The position numbers and the translations under genes were made by a program. DNA of 64,000 bases, taken from contig NZ_CP136422.1 of assembly GCF_034355335.1 (NCBI RefSeq), positions 4,996,501-5,060,500 of the forward strand, given 5' to 3'. Below the pieces are notes generated by a model. The model did no database searches. It saw nothing but the letters and a program-made list of their open reading frames with translations, and was not told the DNA's origin. Of this stretch, positions 1-8,427 are shown in pieces. The stretch comes from Blautia coccoides. Lineage in GTDB: Bacteria; Bacillota; Clostridia; Lachnospirales; Lachnospiraceae. Within the stretch, counting starts at the first letter, position 1. Every line of letters starts with the position of its first letter.

Positions 1-3000
1 CCGCCGTCCAGCTCACTTCATATGCTTCATCCGGATTGATACTGTTCGTAATATCATAAGAAAAACTGTCATCCGCAGCTCCATCTGTCGTAAAATCCCG
101 CTGGGATACTGTATATACCGTCTTTTCTCCCTGCGTAACCTCAAGAGTAACAGGTATGGAGAGCGACGGATTCTCATTCTCTGTGTACACAGATTCCGGT
201 ATCTGGTTCATATAACTGCTGATACCGGCCTCAACCTTGATTCCGGCCTTTACAATGGCTTTTCCGTCTGTATCCTCCAGAACAACTGAACCGCTGATCT
301 GATCTGTCACTCCTTCGTCTGACTGATACATGTGGTCTCTCACATAAGAAAACGCGGATTTGAAGTAAGGGATATAAAATTCACTGTTATGGTCCCCGTT
401 CTCTATAAAGAAACAATGCTCCACGCCGCGCGCTGTGAGAGCTGCGTCCAGCTCAATAGCCGGAACACCGAAACCATAGAGATCCTGGTTCCCACACATA
501 AAATACATGGAAAAATACTGTAGGTATTCTGTTGATACCTCCTGTACAATTTTATTCGGGCTATAATCACCGCCCATACTGAACGCTCCGAAAAAGCTGA
601 CTGCACCTGAAAATAAATCAGGATTGCGCAAAGCCAGGCCATACGCCCCCTGTCCTCCCATGGACGCCCCTGCAGTCAGACGGTATCTGGCATCCCTGAT
701 GGTCCGGTAACGCGCATCCATCATGGGTACCATCTCATCTGTAATCATCTTTTCCCAGTCGCCTCTCCACCAGCTGCTCTCCTGACTGTTTGGTATTACC
801 ACAATCATTTCATCTATGAGACCTTCTTCCATTGCTTCATCAAAAAGCCGGTCTACATTATCTGTCATATATGATGTATGGTCACTGTTAAACTGGTGCA
901 GCAGATACGTAGTCGGATAATTTCTATCAGATTCAAAATATCCCTCCGGCAGATATACCAGATATTTCTCCTCTGCTGTTCCTTCTTCTCCTGCCGCAGA
1001 TGCCGCATAAGCAGAATCGTATGATGTCTCAAAAAATCTGGAATGGTTTCCATACATATAAATCCGGTTATCTCTGCTGATGTAGGTATCCTGGAATTTT
1101 ATTTCCTTCACATTTCCATCTGCATATGTAATTTTTCTGTCCGCATTATATAAATATGAAGTGATTCCCTCTTTATCTTCTGTCTCAAATACAGTAATAC
1201 CGGTATCCTCAATTTCTTTGATATCACCCTCTTTTATCAGTGCTTCTGCCTCTTTTATCCTGTCTTCCTTTTTATTTCCTGATGAGAAGTAATCCTCCGC
1301 AATGGTATGGGCATAATCTTCTAATTTTCCTTCTTCCAGACAGGTATTTTGATACGCTACCGCATCCGTCACAGACTCTTTTACTTCTTTTTCAGGTACT
1401 CTGGAGGGAAGTCCCTGCAGCTTATTGTACGCAGCCTGGCTATAAAGTCCTACCGGACCGCTGTACCATCCGCCGCCGCCGTACGGAGGATCATTATACA
1501 CATGAACATATACGGTATTTGTACCGCCGTAGTTCAAAATACTGGGGTCAATGGAAAATTTGCTGAGAACAGCCCAGGTTGTCTCCTTGGTACTGCTGCC
1601 GTCCTCATTGACACCGGTTCCTCCCACTCGCTTTCCGTTGACAAAAACCTCACCTCTGTCATCCATATAGCCGATCAGGAGTGTCAGATTTTCTTTCGTA
1701 AAATCTTCCGGCAGTTCAAAGGTTCTGGCATACCATCCCCAGCCGGTATTCATATACCAGATTTTTGTAATATTTCCAAATCCCTGTTCCCAGTTGGCAA
1801 GTGCCGGCTGAACTACTGACCATGACTCATATTCCTCTGCGGTCAATGTGCCTGCCTGGAACGGATCTGACAATCCCACATAATTAAAATACCAGTCACC
1901 CATCAGATCAATCTGCTGTTCATCCTCTGCTTCCCCGGTATCCTGAATCCGGATCAACGTAGCAGTATCAAGATCCATACGGACGCCTAACAGATTTATG
2001 TACATTTGGATCGTCGAGGATGTGTTATTTACTTTATTTGGAACTTTTACGCCGCCCTCATAAGTTCCGGGACCGCTTATGTTCTGCGAAATAGTTGTAT
2101 CATACAATATCTCTCTTGTGGCAGGATCAAGAACTTCAACGGTGATATCCATCTTGCTGTTCCCACCCTGGAAAAATTCAGCATATTTCTTCCCGATTTC
2201 TATAGAATAGTTTACTTCTGCCGCCTTATCGTTTCCTGTCAGCGCTGCTTTTTTCAGAGTAACACTTCCTGATACCATACCGGAAATAAAACGGCTTGTC
2301 ATACGGTTTACTACTCTTTCCAGAGATTCCTGCAGATATTCCATGCTATAGGAACCTGTCCTGACAGTAAATTCATGATAGTCAAAAGAAATAGACTTTT
2401 CCCAGTTAATGAATAGTGCCCCCATATCACTGGTAGAATGCGCCATATTTGTCCACGCATCGTTTGCAGGTGCATCCATATAAGTATAGAATTTAGTATA
2501 GAATTTCGGATCTGCCTCATGGCACTGTACCAAAAAATCATATACATCGCCATAGATTTCATACCAGGGGTTGTCACTGCTGACAAAATCACCTCTTATA
2601 CTGGCAATCATGCCAAATGTACCGGGTTGTGTAAGGGGAGTACCGGCAAGCGCTTTATTGTCTGATTCCAGAGTCTCGGGCATGTCTGCATCCGATTTAT
2701 TTTCATGATTTCCACTGTCTGGATTCCGGGTATTTGTACCGGCATTTTCTCCCGACTTCTCAGTAATCTGATTCTCTTCCTTTTCCTGTTTCTTTGACAT
2801 ATCTGCATCAGAAACGTTTTCAGTTTCCTGAGTCTTTGCTGCACCTGTTTCCTTTTCAGGTTCCTGGGTTTCTGCTACATCTATTCCCTTTTCAGGTTCC
2901 TGAACCTCCGCTGTACCTATTCCTTTTTCAGGTTCCTGAACCTCCACTGTACCTATTCCTTTTTCAGATTCCTGAACCTCCGCTGTACCTGTTCCTTTTT

Positions 3001-3829
3001 CAGATTCCCGCACCTCCGCCGTACCTGTCTCGTTATCAGATGCTTGAACTTCCAACGTATCGGCAACTTTTTTTACAGTCGGAAGATCCTGCTGCTCTGC
3101 GTCTGAACCCTTTACTGATACGTTAATATCTGACCTGTCTGCTTCTGATTCTTTTTCGGCGGCCTGGGGATTTGAGTGTTCCGATTCTGTTTTCTTTTCC
3201 TCAGCCTGGGAATTCAGTCTGTCCTCCTCTGAGTCTTTTTCCTCGGTCTGGGAATTCAGCTGATTCTGAGATTCCCCTTCTGCTTTCTCCCGGCTTTCCT
3301 TCTCCGTCTCTGCAACCGGATTCTCTTCAGATCCGACTGTCTCTTCGGCTTCCCCGGCATCTGCCTGTTTCGTCTCAGTCAGACCCAGAATATAAGCCAG
3401 ATATCCTCCAATTCCCGTACCTACTACCGCCCTGTTTCCCGCCCCAGGAATTGTATTATAATTAGCGTCCACATCAGCGGCAACAAGGTCCATGACCTGC
3501 CGTACATCCATATCCATGGTAAAAACAGGTTTTACCAAAATCATGTCTATCCCCTTTTCACCAGACATGGTCTCTTCCAGCGTTCTCTCCATCTCTTCAG
3601 GATATTCCCCTAATCCATCTTCCGGAAGAAGATACATAACCGGATAACGAAATCCGCTGTCAGGGTTATATCCCGCGGGCAAAATAACCTCATACTCACA
3701 GTTCTTCCCATTCCACTCCACACTTTGTCTATCAGTCGTTCCTGTCTTCGCCTCAATCTCCAAAGGTGAAATAATACTGCTTAAAACCATGGATAAAGTC
3801 AGTAAAATTGTTACAATCTTTTTTTTCAT
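1..3829 (-). CDS. Large secreted multidomain esterase, C-terminus outside window
   Basis: The frame stays open from the ATG to the window edge (about 1276 codons). The start follows AGGAGGAGC. A signal peptide covers roughly residues 1-27. Residues 35-145 resemble an Esterase-D/Fes alpha-beta hydrolase N-terminus, but the nucleophile elbow reads GTGIGG (residues 137-142), so the serine position is glycine. An acidic Glu/Lys/Gln-rich linker (about 150-400) follows and contains six 12-residue repeats (264-335). A jelly-roll sugar-binding-like domain of the type found in GH2 enzymes lies near 640-830 (GDWYFNYV, VNGKRVGG). A second, complete esterase domain near 930-1130 has GASMGG with Ser1056 and a GDHN histidine motif. 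An Ig-like segment follows. It probably deacylates a plant or host polysaccharide at the cell surface. The substrate is not deducible. Confidence 0.85.
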   Translation of the reverse strand, partial: MKKKIVTILLTLSMVLSSIISPLEIEAKTGTTDRQSVEWNGKNCEYEVILPAGYNPDSGFRYPVMYLLPEDGLGEYPEEMERTLEETMSGEKGIDMILVKPVFTMDMDVRQVMDLVAADVDANYNTIPGAGNRAVVGTGIGGYLAYILGLTETKQADAGEAEETVGSEENPVAETEKESREKAEGESQNQLNSQTEEKDSEEDRLNSQAEEKKTESEHSNPQAAEKESEADRSDINVSVKGSDAEQQDLPTVKKVADTLEVQASDNETGTAEVRESEKGTGTAEVQESEKGIGTVEVQEPEKGIGTAEVQEPEKGIDVAETQEPEKETGAAKTQETENVSDADMSKKQEKEENQITEKSGENAGTNTRNPDSGNHENKSDADMPETLESDNKALAGTPLTQPGTFGMIASIRGDFVSSDNPWYEIYGDVYDFLVQCHEADPKFYTKFYTYMDAPANDAWTNMAHSTSDMGALFINWEKSISFDYHEFTVRTGSYSMEYLQESLERVVNRMTSRFISGMVSGSVTLKKAALTGNDKAAEVNYSIEIGKKYAEFFQGGNSKMDITVEVLDPATREILYDTTISQNISGPGTYEGGVKVPNKVNNTSSTIQMYINLLGVRMDLDTATLIRIQDTGEAEDEQQIDLMGDWYFNYVGLSDPFQAGTLTAEEYESWSVVQPALANWEQGFGNITKIWYMNTGWGWYARTFELPEDFTKENLTLLIGYMDDRGEVFVNGKRVGGTGVNEDGSSTKETTWAVLSKFSIDPSILNYGGTNTVYVHVYNDPPYGGGGWYSGPVGLYSQAAYNKLQGLPSRVPEKEVKESVTDAVAYQNTCLEEGKLEDYAHTIAEDYFSSGNKKEDRIKEAEALIKEGDIKEIEDTGITVFETEDKEGITSYLYNADRKITYADGNVKEIKFQDTYISRDNRIYMYGNHSRFFETSYDSAYAASAAGEEGTAEEKYLVYLPEGYFESDRNYPTTYLLHQFNSDHTSYMTDNVDRLFDEAMEEGLIDEMIVVIPNSQESSWWRGDWEKMITDEMVPMMDARYRTIRDARYRLTAGASMGGQGAYGLALRNPDLFSGAVSFFGAFSMGGDYSPNKIVQEVSTEYLQYFSMYFMCGNQDLYGFGVPAIELDAALTARGVEHCFFIENGDHNSEFYIPYFKSAFSYVRDHMYQSDEGVTDQISGSVVLEDTDGKAIVKAGIKVEAGISSYMNQIPESVYTENENPSLSIPVTLEVTQGEKTVYTVSQRDFTTDGAADDSFSYDITNSINPDEAYEVSWTA
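2825..3040 (-). repeat. Six in-frame 36-bp tandem repeats in the esterase linker
   Basis: Six contiguous 36-bp units (starting at 2825, 2861, 2897, 2933, 2969 and 3005) encode 12-residue units of the pattern E-P/S-E-K-G-I/T-G-T-A-E-V-Q. The third and fourth units are almost identical and the outer units are more diverged. Adjacent linker sequence carries further looser NSQAEEK-type repeats. The array keeps the reading frame, so copy-number change would lengthen or shorten a flexible surface linker without inactivating the protein. Confidence 0.95.
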
Positions 3830-3916
3830 AAAAGCTCCTCCTGTACATTTTGACATATGACTAACATCATTCCGCCCCATTTCCGTCACATTGTCAAATT
3901 TATACATATAAAATAC

Positions 3917-3931
3917 AGGATAAGCTATCCT
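3917..3931. promoter_or_regulatory. Short inverted repeat upstream of the esterase
   Basis: AGGATA-AGC-TATCCT is a perfect 6-bp inverted repeat in the gap between the AraC gene and the esterase. A TTGACA hexamer lies closer to the esterase start, but no good -10 is paired with it. The repeat could be a regulator site. Its role is inferred from position only. Confidence 0.3.
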
Positions 3932-3960
3932 CGCAGTAAGCAAATTCGATTCTTAAACAA

Positions 3961-4917
3961 TCAAATCTGATTTTCTTCCTTATTCCCGGCCCGTTCCTCT
4001 ACCAGTATCTTTTTAATTTCATACTCACCTCTCTCCTTTTTCCGGTAGAGCCTTCTCTCTTCTCTCCACTTGGCAGGCAGCACGCCCATGCGTTTTTTAA
4101 AATTACGTTCAAAAGAGGATATGGAAAGATAGCCGCACTTCTCTCCTATCATCCTGATTGGCTCCATGGTATTCTGCAACATCCAGCAGGCTTCCCTGAC
4201 CCTTATGCAGTTGATATAATCCACTGGCCCAAGTCCCTTCATTTTTTGAAAAACCTTGCGGAAGTGGCTCTCACTGAAGTGGCACAACCCAGCCAGTTCT
4301 CCCACTTTTATCTGCTCCATATAATGATCATAAATATAATCGATAGCTGGCAGAAGCGGCAGGCTCACTGCCTCTTCCTCCACGGCGTGATTCTGCTCCA
4401 ATACATCGTACAGCATAAATAAAAAGGTACACAGAAGACTCATCACCTGCACCTTATAAGTTCCCCTTTTTTTTCCCGCTATCTTAAAAATCTGCTTCAA
4501 AAGAAAAGTAAGCTGTCCGTATTCCCCTTCATCTAATATCTGCACTCCGTAAAACAACTGTCTGCATATTTTCAAATTCATTCTTTCATCAATAAATGAA
4601 AACAGTTTTATAAAATCCTCCAGGTCCACAAACAAGTATCCCCACATGTTATACATACCATTTTCATTTCTTGTAGCATGCAGCAGATTTGGAGCAACAA
4701 GACTAATACTCCCGGAACAAAACGCGGCCTCTTTCCCTTCACTAATGATCGTCCCCTGCCCTTCATAACAATAACCAATCTCCAGATAGTAATGAAAATG
4801 AAGGGGATCCTCTGCTCCGGCCTTAGCCCATGCAATTTTATCCAGCACCATCAGCGGATAATCCGGATATATTCTGAAAATATGATCCTCTACATAACGC
4901 TTCTTTTTCCGCCCCAC
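3961..4917 (-). CDS. AraC family transcriptional regulator
   Basis: A 318-residue protein with an N-terminal cupin-like sensing domain (about residues 20-120, with HFHYYLEIGY and a GQG turn) and a C-terminal pair of helix-turn-helix motifs (about 190-290), including the family signature YLSISSFERNFKKRMG with P after it. The start is a GTG preceded by AGGAG. It is transcribed toward, and ends 132 bp before, the large esterase gene on the same strand, and is divergent from the OPT transporter. It may control the esterase or itself in response to a sugar. The ligand is unknown. The last 30 residues are highly charged and extend past the usual end of the family. Confidence 0.9.
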   Translation of the reverse strand: MGRKKKRYVEDHIFRIYPDYPLMVLDKIAWAKAGAEDPLHFHYYLEIGYCYEGQGTIISEGKEAAFCSGSISLVAPNLLHATRNENGMYNMWGYLFVDLEDFIKLFSFIDERMNLKICRQLFYGVQILDEGEYGQLTFLLKQIFKIAGKKRGTYKVQVMSLLCTFLFMLYDVLEQNHAVEEEAVSLPLLPAIDYIYDHYMEQIKVGELAGLCHFSESHFRKVFQKMKGLGPVDYINCIRVREACWMLQNTMEPIRMIGEKCGYLSISSFERNFKKRMGVLPAKWREERRLYRKKERGEYEIKKILVEERAGNKEENQI

Positions 4918-5059
4918 TTTTTTCTTCTCCTACTCTGTATATATTTTTTTTGCGTTTACATATTTTTCTATATTATACATTAAATTTGTAGGATTGTGTC
5001 TTTATTTGTCATATTTATCCGTGATTTACTGGTATTTACTCTGAGAACTCTTTTCTTTA

Positions 5060-5088
5060 TTGCAGTTTTTTATATTTTTCGCTATAAT
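5060..5088 (+). promoter_or_regulatory. Promoter of the OPT-PqqD operon
   Basis: A perfect TATAAT at 5083-5088 with a weak TTGCAG -35 at 5060-5065, 17-bp spacer. The start codon of the OPT gene is 34 bp downstream, behind a GGGAGAG ribosome binding site. Confidence 0.6.
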
Positions 5089-5121
5089 AGGAGAGCATAA
5101 AAAATAAGGGAGAGAAAGACT

Positions 5122-7038
5122 ATGAATGAACAGAAAGAATTCAAGCCTTATATTCCGGCCGAGCGCGTAACGCCGGAATTAACTGTCACCTCCATAATCA
5201 TGGGTATCATCCTGGCTGTCGTTTTCGGCGCTGCCAATGCTTACCTGGGACTTCGTGTTGGTATGACAATCTCCGCGTCCATTCCCGCAGCTGTTCTCGC
5301 CATGGGTGTGATCCGTGTTATCATGCGGAAGAATTCCATCCTGGAGAGTAACATTGTACAGACGATCGGTTCTGCCGGTGAGTCTCTTGCTGCCGGTGCC
5401 ATCTTTACTTTACCTGCCCTCTTCTTATGGGCTGCTGATGGCAAAATGGAAACCCCGAGTATTCTGGAAATCACACTGATCGCTCTGCTGGGTGGCCTTT
5501 TGGGTGTACTTTTCATGGTACCTCTGAGAAATGCCCTGATTGTAAAAGAGCACGGTATTCTTCCTTATCCGGAGGGAACCGCATGTGCGGAAGTTCTTCT
5601 GGCAGGTGAAGAAGGCGGCGCAAATGCCTCCACCGTATTCGCCGGTATGGGATTTGCTGCAATCTTTAAATTTGTCATTGACGGTTTGAAAGTGGTTCCC
5701 AGTGAAGTTTCCCTGAGAGTAAAAGGCTTTGCAGGTGAAATCGGAACTCAGATCTACCCGGCAGTTATGAGTGTGGGTTATATCTGTGGTCCCCGTATTT
5801 CATCTTATATGTTTGCCGGCGGTCTGGTGAGCTGGATGGTTCTGATTCCGGCTGTTGTACTTTTCGGTGCTGACCTGACTCTGTATCCGGGAACTGCCCC
5901 CATAGGTGAAATGTTTGCAGAAGGCGGCGCAAGCGCCATCTGGGGAAGCTACATCCGTTACATCGGTGCAGGTGCACTGGCTGCCGGCGGTATCATCAGC
6001 CTGGTAAAATCCCTGCCGCTGATCATTCGTACATTCAGTGATGCTATGAAGAGCCTGAAAGGCAATACCAACACCAATACAACCAGAACAGGACAGGACC
6101 TGAACATGGCTGTCATTTTGGGCGGTGTGCTTTTGATCACTATTGCTATCTGGCTGGCACCTCCGATTCCGGTAACCTTCCTGGGTGCCATTATCGTTGT
6201 AATCTTCGGCTTCTTCTTCGCTACTGTATCTTCCAGAATGGTAGGTCTGGTAGGAAGCAGCAACAACCCTGTTTCCGGTATGGCAATCGCCACTCTGCTG
6301 ATCGCAACTATCCTGCTCAAAGCAACAGGTGACAGCGGAATCCACGGAATGCAGGGCGCTATCGCCATCGGTTCTATCATCTGTATCGTAGCCGCCATTG
6401 CAGGCGATACTTCACAGGATTTAAAGACCGGTTATCTTCTGGGTTCCACACCTAAAAAACAGCAGATTGGTGAGTTTATCGGTGTATTCGCCGCTGCTCT
6501 GGCGATTGGCGGAGTGTTATACCTGCTGAACGCTGCATGGGGATTCGGCTCCGAAGAATTAGGCGCACCTCAGGCCATGCTCATGAAGATGATCGTAGAA
6601 GGTGTTATGGAAAACAACCTGCCATGGACGCTGGTATTTATCGGTGTATTCCTGGCAATCGCTGTGGAAATCCTGGGTATTCCGGTACTGCCCTTTGCAA
6701 TCGGTGTATACCTTCCGGTACAGTTAAACGCCTGCATTATGGTCGGTGGACTTGTTCGTCTGGTGTTTGACAAAATGAATATGAAAGATAAGAAGAAAAA
6801 AGATGCCATTGTCAATGACGGTGTGCTCTATTGCTCCGGTATGATTGCCGGTGAAGGTCTGGTGGGCATTCTTCTGGCTGTCTTTGCAGTATTTAATATT
6901 GATAAATTTATTGACCTATCCAGCAGATTCAATCTTCCCACAGCGGTATCCAATATCGGAAGCCTGGTTGTATTTGCACTTGTGATTCTGAGTCTGCTTA
7001 AATTTTCTCTCTGGAGAAAACGCAAAGAGAACAAATAA
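5122..7038 (+). CDS. OPT family oligopeptide transporter
   Basis: A 638-residue integral membrane protein with about 14-16 hydrophobic segments, typical in length for bacterial OPT transporters. The N-terminal motif of a helix followed by ANAYLGLRVGMTISASIPAA, and the sequence LPYPEGTACAEVLLAG, are characteristic of the family. These proteins are proton-coupled importers of small peptides or metal-peptide chelates at the cytoplasmic membrane. The stop codon overlaps the start of the PqqD-like gene (TAATG), so the two are translationally coupled. Transport of a peptide related to a PqqD-type partner is possible but only inferred from context. Confidence 0.93.
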   Translation: MNEQKEFKPYIPAERVTPELTVTSIIMGIILAVVFGAANAYLGLRVGMTISASIPAAVLAMGVIRVIMRKNSILESNIVQTIGSAGESLAAGAIFTLPALFLWAADGKMETPSILEITLIALLGGLLGVLFMVPLRNALIVKEHGILPYPEGTACAEVLLAGEEGGANASTVFAGMGFAAIFKFVIDGLKVVPSEVSLRVKGFAGEIGTQIYPAVMSVGYICGPRISSYMFAGGLVSWMVLIPAVVLFGADLTLYPGTAPIGEMFAEGGASAIWGSYIRYIGAGALAAGGIISLVKSLPLIIRTFSDAMKSLKGNTNTNTTRTGQDLNMAVILGGVLLITIAIWLAPPIPVTFLGAIIVVIFGFFFATVSSRMVGLVGSSNNPVSGMAIATLLIATILLKATGDSGIHGMQGAIAIGSIICIVAAIAGDTSQDLKTGYLLGSTPKKQQIGEFIGVFAAALAIGGVLYLLNAAWGFGSEELGAPQAMLMKMIVEGVMENNLPWTLVFIGVFLAIAVEILGIPVLPFAIGVYLPVQLNACIMVGGLVRLVFDKMNMKDKKKKDAIVNDGVLYCSGMIAGEGLVGILLAVFAVFNIDKFIDLSSRFNLPTAVSNIGSLVVFALVILSLLKFSLWRKRKENK

Positions 7039-7397
7039 TGAAAAAAAAAGAAAATGTAATGGATAAAAACTATCTGGAGTTTATTCCTGAGAGAAATTCA
7101 CTCCTCACCTGGAAAACTGACAAAAAGGGCATTGTGACCCTGGATGTTGAAAATACCGGTTTCTTTAACCGACTGGCCCAGAAATGCTTCAATCGTCCGA
7201 AATACACCCATGTCCATTTGGACAAGCTGGGAAGTTTCGTCTGGCCGCTGATCGACGGTCAGAAAAACATTATTGAGCTGGGAAAAGAAGTGGATGCTCA
7301 CTTTGGCGAGGAGGCAGCCCCACTCTATGAGAGGCTGGCAAAATTTTTTCAGGTACTGGAAAGTTATCATTTCATTAAACTGAATAAGAACGTATAA
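7038..7397 (+). CDS. PqqD family protein
   Basis: A 119-residue small protein with the PqqD-type winged-helix pattern (DKKGIVTLDVENTG, LDKLGSFVWPLIDGQKNI, LAKFFQVLESYHFIKL). PqqD domains present ribosomal precursor peptides to radical SAM or other modifying enzymes. No such enzyme or precursor is in the window. The start ATG overlaps the OPT stop codon; a second ATG seven codons in (7059) is an alternative. Coupling to an oligopeptide transporter suggests a role in peptide handling, which is an inference. Confidence 0.8.
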   Translation: MKKKENVMDKNYLEFIPERNSLLTWKTDKKGIVTLDVENTGFFNRLAQKCFNRPKYTHVHLDKLGSFVWPLIDGQKNIIELGKEVDAHFGEEAAPLYERLAKFFQVLESYHFIKLNKNV

Positions 7398-7440
7398 AAA
7401 ACAGCGCACTTTGGAAGCAAATCCATAGTGCGCTGTTTTT
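7395..7440. terminator. Rho-independent terminator after PqqD-like gene
   Basis: A 14-bp stem (AAAAACAGCGCACT with AGTGCGCTGTTTTT) around a 16-nt loop, with a T-run. The A-tract on the other side allows it also to stop transcription from the minus strand after the rhodanese gene. Confidence 0.9.
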
Positions 7441-7528
7441 AACCATTCAGCATATTAGAGCATCTACCGAGGCGACCGTATAAATTCTTCTGACTTAAAA
7501 CCTCAAGCTGTCTCATATCCATATAATC

Positions 7529-7966
7529 TTATTTTTCTGTATCATAAGGCCAGTCAATGATACCTCCGAAATCATAGACCTGAGTATATCCCGCCTCTGC
7601 GAGCTTTTTCGCAGCCTGTGCGCTGCGGTTGCCGCTTCTGCAGTATACCAGTATTTCCTGGTCCATATCAGGCAGTTCCTCCAAAGGTTCGCTGCTGATG
7701 GTCTCATTTGGGATCACAATTGCTCCGGGCACATGGCCTTCCTGATATTCCTCCTCTGTGCGGACATCCAGGATCACCACTTTATCATCCTTGTCCATCC
7801 GCTCTTTTGCTTCTTCTGCCGTGATCTTTTTATATTCTGCTTTCACTGTGTCCTCCTGTGCTGCTTTTGTATCCTGTCCGGTCTTGTCCTGTCCGCATGC
7901 AGACAAGGCTGCCGTCAATACACCTGCCGCTATAACGGCAAAGAGCCATTTCTTATTTTTCTTCAT
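7529..7966 (-). CDS. Rhodanese-domain lipoprotein
   Basis: A 145-residue protein with a lipoprotein signal (lipobox LSAC, lipidated Cys24), a short charged linker, and one rhodanese domain (about residues 48-143). The catalytic loop is CRSGNRS with Cys109, intact for a persulfide intermediate. It should act at the outer face of the membrane as a sulfurtransferase or thiol-handling protein. It is a single-gene unit with a consensus promoter and a palindromic operator directly at the transcription start. The physiological sulfur donor and acceptor are unknown. Confidence 0.92.
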   Translation of the reverse strand: MKKNKKWLFAVIAAGVLTAALSACGQDKTGQDTKAAQEDTVKAEYKKITAEEAKERMDKDDKVVILDVRTEEEYQEGHVPGAIVIPNETISSEPLEELPDMDQEILVYCRSGNRSAQAAKKLAEAGYTQVYDFGGIIDWPYDTEK

Positions 7967-8035
7967 ATGGTTCCCTTTCCTCTGCTTTATAGGATTCTAT
8001 ATTTTCAGCAGATTATACATTCTGTACTTTTTTCT

Positions 8036-8054
8036 ATTACAGTTATACTGTAAT
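8036..8054. promoter_or_regulatory. Palindromic operator at the rhodanese promoter
   Basis: ATTACAGT-TAT-ACTGTAAT is a perfect inverted repeat with 8-bp arms. It abuts the -10 box of the rhodanese promoter at the expected transcription start, a position suited to repression. I cannot assign the regulator. The TACA/TGTA ends recall BlaI/CopY-type sites, but the 3-bp centre differs. Confidence 0.65.
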
Positions 8055-8081
8055 TATAATTATTTCAGTTTGATTTGTCAA
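8053..8081 (-). promoter_or_regulatory. Consensus promoter of the rhodanese gene
   Basis: On the minus strand TTGACA (8081-8076), a 17-bp spacer and TATAAT (8058-8053). Both hexamers are perfect matches, so the promoter should be strong unless repressed at the adjoining palindrome. Confidence 0.85.
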
Positions 8082-8109
8082 GTTCTATTTTCTCTAAAGT
8101 GAAATAACG

Positions 8110-8178
8110 GTAACAGTTCAGCCTTCCACTGTCCCGCGAGGTGTTGCCTTGCATTTGCAAGGCAATCCCGAGGCAGCC
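8110..8178 (+). repeat. Dispersed intergenic repeat, copy C
   Basis: A 69-bp segment that begins GTAACAGTTCAGCC and ends GAGGCAGCC, with an internal hairpin TTGCCTTGC-ATTT-GCAAGGCAA. It aligns without gaps to the reverse complement of 38417-38485 with 52 of 69 positions identical by my count. Two pairs in the stem differ between the copies and are compensated on the other arm. No protein-coding reading explains it. Confidence 0.8.
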
Positions 8179-8327
8179 ACGCGCCAGACTGCGGTTTTTG
8201 CAGAGCTGTGAAATAACAATAACATAAGTGACCGCACTGCACACAACTGCGGTCTGCCGGTACCCAGCAAAACAAAAGCCAGCCGGACAGCCGAAAAGTC
8301 TTCTTAACCGCAAAATAGAAAACGCAA
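8179..8327. other. Non-coding stretch between repeat C and the bioB operator
   Basis: No convincing gene here. It holds an inverted repeat GACCGCA...TGCGGTC (8230-8254) and a nearby related CAGACTGCGG. Open frames across it lack a credible ribosome binding site and family resemblance. It may be a degenerate extension of the neighbouring repeat or part of a structured leader. Confidence 0.4.
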
Positions 8328-8361
8328 ATTGTAAACTTTTTATTAAAAATAAGTTGACATT
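8328..8361. promoter_or_regulatory. BirA-type biotin operator
   Basis: The arms ATTGTAAACTT and AAGTTGACATT form an imperfect inverted repeat separated by 12 bp. This matches the GTNAAC-spacer-GTTNAC architecture of BirA operators in Bacillota. The right arm contains the -35 hexamer of the bioB promoter, so binding of biotinyl-AMP-loaded BirA should block transcription. The assignment rests on the pattern together with its position ahead of biotin synthase. Confidence 0.75.
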
Positions 8362-8382
8362 ATCTTCTTTGTATTTTATAGT
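8354..8382 (+). promoter_or_regulatory. bioB promoter
   Basis: TTGACA at 8354-8359, a 17-bp spacer and TATAGT at 8377-8382. It overlaps the BirA-type operator and lies 45 bp before the bioB start codon. Confidence 0.85.
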
Positions 8383-8427
8383 ATTATCAAATCTGACCCA
8401 GTAAAAAAACAAAAACGAGGTATCAAA

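Noticed and set aside
2825..3040. Regular 36-bp repeats that could be read as a CRISPR array
   Set aside because: The units are contiguous with no spacers and stay in frame with a long coding sequence, encoding a 12-residue protein repeat.
5241..6398. Long open frames antisense to the OPT gene
   Set aside because: They are opposite-strand shadows of a strong coding sequence with clear family motifs.
8065..8412. Open frame on the minus strand between rhodanese and bioB
   Set aside because: It covers the repeat element, the BirA-type operator and the bioB promoter, has no credible ribosome binding site and no family resemblance.
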